Of a DNA stretch of 5,997 nucleotides, positions 1 through 5,393 are shown piece after piece. Both the position numbers and the translations under genes were made by a program. The stretch is from Blastococcus sp. CT_GayMR20 (GTDB lineage: Bacteria; Actinomycetota; Actinomycetes; Mycobacteriales; Geodermatophilaceae), in assembly GCF_004570345.1 (NCBI RefSeq), contig NZ_SPQM01000210.1, positions 1-5,997 of the forward strand, in the 5' to 3' direction. Under the pieces are notes generated by a model. The model did no database searches. It was not told the origin of the DNA and saw only the letters and a list, made by a program, of their open reading frames with translations. Numbering within the stretch: position 1 is the first letter of the stretch; every line of letters begins with the position of its first letter.

Positions 1-747
1 GGCCGCGGCCATCGTCGCCCCGTCGTACGGACCGTCGTCCGGTCGCCCGCTCCGCAGGGCGGCGAGCACGGCGAGGAGCTCCTCGCGCTGAGTGCCTACG
101 AACGCGGCGTCCACGACGGCCCCGTGCCCGGGGACGACCGGCCCGCGGGCGAAGGCGTGCAGCCGGCCGAGCGTCGCCGGCCATTCCGCCGGGAACGCGT
201 CGTCGAAGGCCGGGGGTGTGCCCTCCTCGACGAGATCACCGGCGAAGACGACCGTGCCGTCGTCCCCGTCCTCCACCTCGACGACCAGGTCGGAGCCGGT
301 GTGCCCGCGGCCGAGGAACCGGAGGGTCACCTCCCGGCCGCCGACGTCGAGCACCGCCACGTCGTCGACCAGGCAGTCCGGCGGGTCGATGGGGACGGTC
401 GCCACGAGCTCCGCTGCCGCCCCGTCGACGGTGCGCAACAACTCGGCCCGCTGCTGTTCGCCCGTCGCGACCAGCTCGGCCGCGCAGCCGCGCGACGCCC
501 AGATCGCGGCCGGCCGGAAGGCCGCGTTGCCGAAGCAGTGGTCGTAGTGGGCGTGCGTGTTGACCACCGTCCACGGGTGCGGCGTGACGGTGCGGACGGC
601 GGCGATCAGGTCGGCCGCCTCGCCGAGGTGGGACCGGGTGTCGACGACGAGGCAGGCGCCGTCGCCCACCACCAGGCCGCAGTTGAGGTCCAGCTCCGCG
701 TGCCGCCGGACGAAGATGCCGGCGCCCACCTCCTGCCAGGCGCTCAC
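1..747 (-). CDS. MBL-fold metallo-hydrolase, 3' end cut by the window edge
   Basis: This is a metallo-beta-lactamase-fold hydrolase, probably cytoplasmic, since no signal peptide is visible. All the usual metal ligands are present: the HxHxDH motif in NTHAHYDH (H65, H67, D69, H70), H149 in GRGHTGSD, D171 in AGDLVEEG and H208 in VPGHG. A binuclear zinc site is therefore expected from the family. The visible part has 249 codons with no stop, already close to a full single-domain MBL protein, so only a short C-terminus should be missing. The GTG at 747 overlaps the TGA of the upstream DUF429 gene as GTGA. No good Shine-Dalgarno is visible, so translational coupling is likely; GTG at 750 is an alternative start. 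The substrate cannot be read from the sequence: the superfamily includes lactonases, glyoxalase II-like and quinoprotein-associated hydrolases. The class is secure and the function is unknown. Confidence 0.9.
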   Translation of the reverse strand, partial: MSAWQEVGAGIFVRRHAELDLNCGLVVGDGACLVVDTRSHLGEAADLIAAVRTVTPHPWTVVNTHAHYDHCFGNAAFRPAAIWASRGCAAELVATGEQQRAELLRTVDGAAAELVATVPIDPPDCLVDDVAVLDVGGREVTLRFLGRGHTGSDLVVEVEDGDDGTVVFAGDLVEEGTPPAFDDAFPAEWPATLGRLHAFARGPVVPGHGAVVDAAFVGTQREELLAVLAALRSGRPDDGPYDGATMAAA

Positions 748-1409
748 CACCGGATCCGCATCGGCCGGCCGCGGGCATCCCGGACGTCGTCCCCGACGCT
801 GAGGGCCGTCCCGTCGGCGATGCGCTGCGCCGACCAGGCGGCGGCGCAGGCGTCCAGCGCGTCGATCACCGGCAGGCCGACCCGGTCGTCGGCCAGGGCG
901 TCGAGCACGTCCATCACCGGCTCCAGTGCGCGGATCCGCTGAGCGAGCCCGCTGCCGGAGGCCTTGCGATCGATCACCCGTCCGTCGAGCGCGCGGAAGG
1001 TCAGCTCGGGGTGCACTTCGTGCACGCGCGGATCCGGCGGGTCACCGAGGGCGTCGTCGAGCGACCGGATCGCGGGCACCAACCCGAAGGTCTGCACGGA
1101 CAAGGAACGCCCCGACGCAGCGAGTGACGTCGTCCGCGCCTCGTCGTAGGTCGTCGCGTACAGGATCGGACGCACCGGCGCGGGGAACACGGAACTCGCC
1201 GCGCCGGGCAGCCGACGACGTGCCTCGACGTCGCAGGTGCGTACGCCGTCGTCCGAGAGGCCGATCGGCATGTCGATCGCGATGACATCCACATCAGCGA
1301 CGGCGAGGACGGCGGCCGCGTCGGGCAGCACCCACAGCGTCACCGAGCGGCCGTCGAGTCGGGCCGCCACCCAGGCACCGCGCCAGCCGTCCACCCCGAG
1401 CACCGCCAC
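744..1409 (-). CDS. DUF429 family protein (predicted RNase H-fold nuclease)
   Basis: This 221-residue protein matches the DUF429 family, predicted to have an RNase H-like fold and possible nuclease activity, although no defined biochemical role is known to me. Family landmarks appear in order: GVDGWRGAWV at the N-terminus (D7), IDMPIGL (D46), RTCDVEARRRLPG (58-69), SSVFPAPVRP (72-81), EVHPELTF (E131-F138), a conserved lysine in DRKASG (K149), and VIDALDACAAAW near the C-terminus (D184, D187). D7, D46, E131 and D184 or D187 are plausible acidic metal ligands of an RNase H site; that is inference. The start is GTG at 1409, which leaves the family N-terminus intact; GTG at 1403 is also possible, and no strong ribosome-binding site is seen. 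The gene heads a two-gene minus-strand unit with the MBL hydrolase (4-bp overlap) and diverges from rpiB. Confidence 0.87.
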   Translation of the reverse strand: MAVLGVDGWRGAWVAARLDGRSVTLWVLPDAAAVLAVADVDVIAIDMPIGLSDDGVRTCDVEARRRLPGAASSVFPAPVRPILYATTYDEARTTSLAASGRSLSVQTFGLVPAIRSLDDALGDPPDPRVHEVHPELTFRALDGRVIDRKASGSGLAQRIRALEPVMDVLDALADDRVGLPVIDALDACAAAWSAQRIADGTALSVGDDVRDARGRPMRIRW

Positions 1410-1435
1410 AGCGCGAGCCTGACAGACTCCCCGGC

Positions 1436-1918
1436 ATGCGCGTCTTCATCGGGACCGATCACGCGGGCCTCGAGTTCAAGGAGCACCTGAAGCGGGTGCT
1501 GTCCGACGCCGGCCACGAGCCGGTCGACTGCGGGGCGTTCGAGTACGACGCCGAGGACGACTACCCGCCGTTCTGCTTCGAGGTGGGGGAGCGGACGGTC
1601 GCCGAGCCCGGCTCGCTGGGGGTCGTCATCGGCGGCTCGGGCAACGGTGAGCAGATCGCGGCCAACAAGGTGCCGGGCGTGCGTGCCGCCCTGGTCTGGA
1701 ACACGTCGACCGCCCAGCTGGCCCGCCAGCACAACGACGCGAACGTCGTCTCCATCGGTGCGCGGCAGCACTCCGACGACGAGGCGGCGGAGCTGGTGCT
1801 GGAGTTCCTGCGGACGCCCTTCAGCGGCGAGGAGCGCCACGCCCGCCGCATCGGGCTGGTCAGCGACTACGAGCGTGACCGCCACCGTCCCGCCGGTGGG
1901 CTCCCCACGCGGTCCTAG
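1436..1918 (+). CDS. rpiB: Ribose-5-phosphate isomerase B (RpiB/LacAB family)
   Basis: This cytosolic enzyme interconverts ribulose 5-phosphate and ribose 5-phosphate in the non-oxidative pentose phosphate pathway. The 160-residue protein closely follows M. tuberculosis RpiB from the first residues: MRVFIGTDHAG (D8, H9), GHEPVDCGAFEYDAEDDYP (26-44), GGSGNGEQIAANKVPG (66-81), ARQHNDA (H99, N100), IGAR (R110) and an arginine-rich segment ERHARRI (133-139) that contacts phosphate in the family. As in mycobacterial enzymes, a glutamate (E72) takes the place of the catalytic-base cysteine of the E. coli-type enzyme. ATG at 1436 gives the correct family N-terminus; no strong Shine-Dalgarno precedes it. 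The gene stands alone on its strand between the divergent DUF429 gene and the convergent DUF2855 gene, sharing a CTAG stop with the latter. Length is normal. Confidence 0.97.
   Translation: MRVFIGTDHAGLEFKEHLKRVLSDAGHEPVDCGAFEYDAEDDYPPFCFEVGERTVAEPGSLGVVIGGSGNGEQIAANKVPGVRAALVWNTSTAQLARQHNDANVVSIGARQHSDDEAAELVLEFLRTPFSGEERHARRIGLVSDYERDRHRPAGGLPTRS
1915..1918. other. Shared palindromic CTAG: stop codons of two convergent genes
   Basis: The four bases CTAG give TAG on the plus strand (1916-1918, end of rpiB) and TAG on the minus strand (1917-1915, end of the DUF2855 gene). The two reading frames therefore overlap tail to tail by exactly these four bases. No intrinsic terminator can lie between them, so each transcript must end inside, or read into, the opposite gene. 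Confidence 0.95.
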
Positions 1919-2991
1919 AGGCTCAGCACGTGGCCGGTCCGGGCCTCGGTCCGGCCGGCCTGCACCTCGAGCCAGACCTGTTCCAGCGCCTCGGGACCCT
2001 GCCCGACGACGACGTCGACCCACCCCTCGGCCCTGGGCGCGAAGCTGCGCCAGGCGTCGGCGAAGCGGCGGTCCAGCTCCTCGCGGCCCCACTCACCGAT
2101 CCGCTTGCGCATCTGGTCGGGGGCGAAGAACATCCCGGGCCCGGTCTGGCTCAGCGTGCCGGCCGGGGCCGCCTCCTGGTGGGTGACGCCCACGACCACC
2201 TCGTGCACGAGCGCCGGGCCGAGGTGCGCGCGCAGGGTCGCGGTGAGGTCGGCGTCGCCGGCGACATCGGCGTAGAGCGTGGGCACCGCGGGCAGCTCGG
2301 TCACGGCGTCGTACGCCAGCACCGCGTCGTAGCAGCCCAGGCTCTCCGTGAACCCCACGTTGCGCGGTGAGGTGAGGCCCACGACCTCGCGGCCCTGCCG
2401 CTGGAGCTCGACGGCGGCGCCGTAGGCGGTCTTGCTGGACGCCGAGGACAGCACGATCCGCTGCGCCCGCATGGCGTCGTTGTCGACGAGCCAGTCGGCG
2501 AGCATGAACGAGGTCCAGAACAGCGGGCGGAACAGCACCTGGAGGTCCTCGCGGTCGGGCTCGTAGGCGGGGTCGCCGCTGGTCAGCGCGTAGGTGTTGT
2601 ACGGCGACGGCAGCGTCGCCCGGTGGTCGGCCGTCTCCCGGAAGCCGCGCGCGTCGACCCGTCCGGGGCGGACGACGAGGTGGCTGCCCGAGGGCAGGTA
2701 GCCGTACACGCGCCCGCCGACCTCCAGCCCGTCGACGCGCGACTCCGCCACCTCGGCGAACCCCCACAGGGGGACGACGCCCCAGCCGGCATCGGTCGGG
2801 AAGAACTCCCAGTAGCGGAACGTGTCACCGAGGACCGCGTAGGTGACGTTGTTCGCCGTCACCCCCACGCGGTCCACCCGCAGCAGTGCCTCGCCCGGCG
2901 CCAGATCGGGCAGGGGTGATCTCGTCAGCCGGGTCCGGGTGAGGTCCGCCCGGTCGACCGACAGCGTCCAGGAACCCTCGTCGGAGGCCAT
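1915..2991 (-). CDS. DUF2855 family protein, MDR/quinone oxidoreductase-like
   Basis: This 358-residue protein matches the DUF2855 family, uncharacterised relatives of zinc-independent medium-chain dehydrogenase/reductases. The N-terminal part looks GroES-like: PGEALLRVDRVGVTANNVTY (32-51), then VVPLWGFAEVAES (72-84) and LEVGGRVYGYLPSGSHL (89-105), which correspond to the catalytic-domain segments of quinone oxidoreductases. The nucleotide-binding half starts near 177 with RIVLSSASSKTAYGAA (178-193), followed by VVGLTSPRN (203-211) and LGCYDAVLAYD (218-228). The usual glycine-rich Rossmann loop is replaced by SSASSKTAYG, so NAD(P)H binding is not assured. No cysteine/histidine set typical of zinc MDRs is visible. 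ATG at 2991 lies 19 bp after the Eis-like gene on the same strand, suggesting co-transcription. Substrate and reaction are unknown. Confidence 0.85.
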   Translation of the reverse strand: MASDEGSWTLSVDRADLTRTRLTRSPLPDLAPGEALLRVDRVGVTANNVTYAVLGDTFRYWEFFPTDAGWGVVPLWGFAEVAESRVDGLEVGGRVYGYLPSGSHLVVRPGRVDARGFRETADHRATLPSPYNTYALTSGDPAYEPDREDLQVLFRPLFWTSFMLADWLVDNDAMRAQRIVLSSASSKTAYGAAVELQRQGREVVGLTSPRNVGFTESLGCYDAVLAYDAVTELPAVPTLYADVAGDADLTATLRAHLGPALVHEVVVGVTHQEAAPAGTLSQTGPGMFFAPDQMRKRIGEWGREELDRRFADAWRSFAPRAEGWVDVVVGQGPEALEQVWLEVQAGRTEARTGHVLSL

Positions 2992-2998
2992 GGGCCCG

Positions 2999-3004
2999 AC
3001 CGTA
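2999..3004 (-). promoter_or_regulatory. Possible -10 element for a leaderless DUF2855 transcript (weak)
   Basis: On the minus strand TACGGT fits the actinobacterial TAnnnT -10 pattern, and exactly seven bases separate it from the ATG at 2991, the spacing expected if transcription started at the ATG itself. No Shine-Dalgarno precedes this ATG, which also fits leaderless translation. No convincing -35 element is seen, and the hexamer could occur by chance in the 19-bp gap, so this is only a candidate. Confidence 0.22.
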
Positions 3005-3010
3005 GAGCGC

Positions 3011-4255
3011 TCAGAACTCGTCGGGGCACCACGGCGTCACGGGCCAGCTGAACGCGGTCGAGGCGTTCACCACCGCGCCGGGGCTGATCTCGCGCACCCG
3101 GCCCGCGGCCTGCAGCGACGCCAGGGACACCCCGCCCAGGTAGGCCGCCGACAGGTCCTCGATGCCCAGGGACAGATCCGGATCGCGGTCGGTGCGGTCG
3201 CAGAAGGCGCCCGCCGGATGGCCCCACATGTGCCAGCGGCCGGTGTTCCACTCGCAGAAGTCGTCTCGGACCTCGAGCACGAGGTCGATCGGCGAGGGGT
3301 ACCGGCGAGCGGAGAGCGCGCGGCCGACGTCGACCAGCCGCAGCCAGAGCGCGTCGACCGGCCGGGCGTGCAGCGCACGCGGGTCGGCGAGCAGGTGGCG
3401 CAGGGGGTCGTCGTCCGAGGCCATCGGCGCGTCCACGGTCCGGACCAGGTCGTGCGAGAGCAGGAACTGCCAGAGCGCGGCGTAGGCCGTCGGGGTGGTC
3501 GACCGCACCTCGCCGACCCGCAGGGTCCCCTCCGGCTCGCTCGTCTCGGACCACGACGACTTGAGCCGGTAGAGGGCGAACCCGGTGACGGTCCCGTCGG
3601 CCTCGACGTGCAGGGCGTGCCGGCGGGCGGTGTAGCCGTGGCGCTGGTCGGGCTCGTCGCGCAGCAGCCGGTCCCACCACCGGTCGTCGCGCGCCATGTT
3701 GCCGGGGACGGACCGGCGCACGGTGTCGTGGATCCCGGCGGCCGCCGCGCGGAACTCGTGGGCATCGACGACCCGGATCCGCCCGGAGCCGGTGTCGACG
3801 TCCCGGCGGAGGGCGAGGCGCGACGTCTGCCCGGTCCAGCCACCCCGCCTGCTGGCCGGTGCGTAGCCGAAGCGGCCGTAGATCGAGGACTCCGCGGCCC
3901 AGAGCGCCGCGACCGGCTCCCGCTCCTCCTCGTGCAGCCCGTCGAGCTGCCGGCGCATGATCGCGGTGAGGACCCCCCGCCGCCGGTGGGTGGGGACCAC
4001 CGTGATCCAGGTGATGCCCGCCGTCGGCACCGCGGCGCCGCCGGGCACGGTCATCTGCAGGCTGTAGATGCCTGCGGTGGCCGCGACCCGGCCGTCCTCG
4101 AACAACCCGAGCGAGCGGTCGAGCTCGGCGACCGGCGAGGGCGACTCGACGAAGGGACCGGTGGGGTCGTCGCCGAAGGTCTCGCTCATGGCCCGCGCGA
4201 ACTGCGGCCACTCCTCGGCGGTGACGGGACGGAGCTGCTCGGCCAGATCGGACAC
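3011..4255 (-). CDS. Eis-like GNAT N-acetyltransferase
   Basis: This 414-residue protein is built like mycobacterial Eis: an N-terminal GNAT domain (about 1-150), a second GNAT-like domain (about 155-300) and a C-terminal sterol-carrier-like domain (about 305-414). The acetyl-CoA loop is clear in ITVVPTHRRRGVLTAIM (84-100, with R91-R93 and G94). SSIYGRFGYAPAS holds Y126, matching in position and context the general-acid Tyr126 of M. tuberculosis Eis. The chain ends in DEF, so the terminal phenylalanine carboxylate used as general base in Eis is also kept. Eis enzymes acetylate amines, including several positions on aminoglycosides and lysine side chains; the substrate of this copy is unknown, because actinobacteria carry many paralogues. 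GTG at 4255 is the start: an in-frame TAG lies four codons upstream and the next ATG (M23) would cut the domain. The DUF2855 gene follows after 19 bp. Confidence 0.92.
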   Translation of the reverse strand: MSDLAEQLRPVTAEEWPQFARAMSETFGDDPTGPFVESPSPVAELDRSLGLFEDGRVAATAGIYSLQMTVPGGAAVPTAGITWITVVPTHRRRGVLTAIMRRQLDGLHEEEREPVAALWAAESSIYGRFGYAPASRRGGWTGQTSRLALRRDVDTGSGRIRVVDAHEFRAAAAGIHDTVRRSVPGNMARDDRWWDRLLRDEPDQRHGYTARRHALHVEADGTVTGFALYRLKSSWSETSEPEGTLRVGEVRSTTPTAYAALWQFLLSHDLVRTVDAPMASDDDPLRHLLADPRALHARPVDALWLRLVDVGRALSARRYPSPIDLVLEVRDDFCEWNTGRWHMWGHPAGAFCDRTDRDPDLSLGIEDLSAAYLGGVSLASLQAAGRVREISPGAVVNASTAFSWPVTPWCPDEF

Positions 4256-4364
4256 ACCGCCTGTCTACCGGGAAGGTCCGACCCGACGCCAACGAGTTCG
4301 CCCAGCGGATCGACGCGGTCCCGAAATGCTTGACGGAGGAGGGGACGGCGACGAGCCTTCGGCC
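4256..4364. promoter_or_regulatory. Divergent intergenic region between the Eis-like and hypothetical genes
   Basis: This is the only substantial non-coding stretch in the window and should carry promoters for both flanking genes. Facing the Eis-like gene, TAGACA (4267-4262) lies six bases before the GTG, with TTGGCG about 19 bases further upstream; this is a poor sigma-70-like pair, but the spacing would suit a leaderless transcript. Facing the plus-strand gene, TTGACG (4330-4335) resembles a -35 box, yet nothing like TAnnnT follows 16-18 bases later. GGAGGAGGGG (4335-4344) is purine-rich but 20 bases from the ATG at 4365, too far for a normal Shine-Dalgarno. If the hypothetical protein starts at 4326, the region shrinks to 70 bp. 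Confidence 0.4.
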
Positions 4365-4760
4365 ATGACGGTCGTCCGGCTCCCCACGCGTGGCCGGTGG
4401 GCGTGGGACGCGCGCGGCAGCAACCGGGCGGTCCGCGTCTCGCCGCACGCGGACGAGAACGTGGTGAACCTCAGCCTGTGGCGCGACGACGTCTGCGTCG
4501 GCACCGTGCGGCTGCTCCCCGGCGAGGCGGCGTCCCTGGTCACCGGCCTGACCGAGGGGCTCGCCGAGCTGGCCGACCGGCTGGAGACCGGACGGCCGGC
4601 CGACACCGACCGGATGCACGAGATGGAGCTGCGGCTGGCGCGGATCGAGTCGCGGCTCGGCCCACCCACGTGGCGCACCACGGCGGCCCGGGCCGCGGAG
4701 GCGCTCGGTTCGTGGCGGTCGCGCATCCGCCGTCCCGGTCCGACGCCGTCAGGCGCGTAG
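4365..4760 (+). CDS. Conserved-looking hypothetical protein, small and soluble
   Basis: I do not recognise a named family. From ATG at 4365 the product has 131 residues. It begins MTVVRLPTRGRWAWDARG, continues with a strand-rich part (VVNLSLWRDDVCVGTVRL, about 36-53), then a helix rich in leucine and alanine (about 54-76) and a charged helix around RMHEMELRLARIESRLG (about 85-101) that could form a short coiled coil, and ends in a basic tail (SWRSRIRRPG). No signal peptide, membrane segment, or evident metal or catalytic motif is seen. An in-frame ATG at 4326 would add 13 glycine- and acid-rich residues; I prefer 4365 because those residues look unlike a domain, but neither start has a well-placed ribosome-binding site. 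The third-position GC pattern and the amphipathic segments support a real gene. Its 3' end overlaps the response regulator gene by 12 bp, tail to tail. Confidence 0.75.
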   Translation: MTVVRLPTRGRWAWDARGSNRAVRVSPHADENVVNLSLWRDDVCVGTVRLLPGEAASLVTGLTEGLAELADRLETGRPADTDRMHEMELRLARIESRLGPPTWRTTAARAAEALGSWRSRIRRPGPTPSGA

Positions 4761-5393
4761 GTAGGCCAGGGTCGCGAGCACGCGGCGGTGCTGGTCCTCG
4801 TCCTGGGCCAGCCCGAGCTTGGCGAAGATGTGCTGGGTGTGCTTCTCGACCGCCCCGGGCGTGACGACGAGGATGCGCGCGATCGCCGTGTTCGAGTGCC
4901 CCTCGGCGATCAGCCCGAGCACCTCGCGCTCGCGCGCGGTCAGCCGGCGGACCGGGTCGTCGGCACGGCGGCGCGCGAACAACTGGGCCACCACCTGCGG
5001 ATCGAGCACGGTGCCACCCGCGACGACGTCCTCGAGGGCGGCCAGGAACGAGTCGACGTCCGCCACCCGGTCCTTCAGCAGGTAGCCGACCCCGCCCGCG
5101 CCGTCGGCCAGCAGCTCGTCGGCGTAGGCCACCTCGACGTACTGGCTGAGCACGAGGACCGCCGTCCCCGGGACCGCCCGCCGCGCCTCCACCGCGGCCC
5201 GCAGGCCCTCGTCCGTGTGCGTCGGCGGCATGCGGACGTCGACGACGGCGACGTCCGGACGCTGCTCGCTGACGGCCCGCACGAGCGACGGGCCGTCACC
5301 CACGGCGGCGACGACGTCGGTGCCGGCCTCCTGCAGCAGCCGGACCAGCCCTTCCCGGAGGAGCACCGAGTCGTCGGCGAGGACTACGCGCAC
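4749..5393 (-). CDS. NarL/FixJ-family response regulator (receiver + LuxR HTH)
   Basis: This cytoplasmic transcription regulator is phosphorylated by a partner kinase. In its 214 residues, the receiver domain (about 1-120) has the acidic pair D7-D8, the phospho-acceptor D52 in VVDVRMPP, the switch serine S83 and the conserved lysine K107 in YLLKD. The segment MPPTHTDEGLRAA (55-67) is typical of a large actinobacterial NarL subgroup. The LuxR-type helix-turn-helix begins at LTAREREVLGLIAEGHSN (151-168) and includes the recognition-helix region TPGAVEKHTQHIFAKLGL (178-195). The start is GTG at 5393, overlapping the end of the kinase gene by 10 bp, so the two are almost certainly co-transcribed, with the kinase first. 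No strong Shine-Dalgarno is present, which suggests translational coupling. Target genes cannot be inferred here. Confidence 0.96.
   Translation of the reverse strand: MRVVLADDSVLLREGLVRLLQEAGTDVVAAVGDGPSLVRAVSEQRPDVAVVDVRMPPTHTDEGLRAAVEARRAVPGTAVLVLSQYVEVAYADELLADGAGGVGYLLKDRVADVDSFLAALEDVVAGGTVLDPQVVAQLFARRRADDPVRRLTAREREVLGLIAEGHSNTAIARILVVTPGAVEKHTQHIFAKLGLAQDEDQHRRVLATLAYLRA

Noticed and set aside
124..942. A 272-codon plus-strand open frame opposite the MBL and DUF429 genes
   Set aside because: It spans two coupled minus-strand genes with intact family motifs and shows only biased composition, with no domain of its own.
1419..1424. CTGACA as a -35 box for rpiB
   Set aside because: A matching -10 would fall inside rpiB, after its ATG at 1436, so it cannot drive the full-length gene.
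1899..1910. CTCCCCACGCG-like words also seen near 2862 and 4380, as a possible repeat family
   Set aside because: The shared stretch is about 9-11 bases, sits inside coding sequence in unrelated contexts, and is expected by chance at this GC content.
1340..2092. A 250-codon minus-strand open frame opposite rpiB
   Set aside because: rpiB on the plus strand matches its family along its whole length; this frame is an Arg/Gly-rich shadow spanning parts of three genes.
2992..3010. Small palindromes GGGCCC and AGCGCT in the gap after the Eis-like gene, as a terminator or operator
   Set aside because: They are only six bases each, form no extended hairpin, have no T-run, and such palindromes are common in GC-rich DNA.
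2843..4333. A 496-codon open frame on the plus strand, antisense to the Eis-like and DUF2855 genes
   Set aside because: The composition is low-complexity Arg/Gly/Pro/Val with no recognisable motif, and it is fully antisense to two well-supported genes.
2925..4619. A 564-codon open frame on the minus strand, spanning the Eis-like gene and beyond
   Set aside because: It lies in a different frame of the Eis-like gene, is extremely rich in Arg, Pro, Ala and Gly with no domain motif, and crosses the divergent promoter region. Long open shadow frames are expected in such GC-rich DNA.
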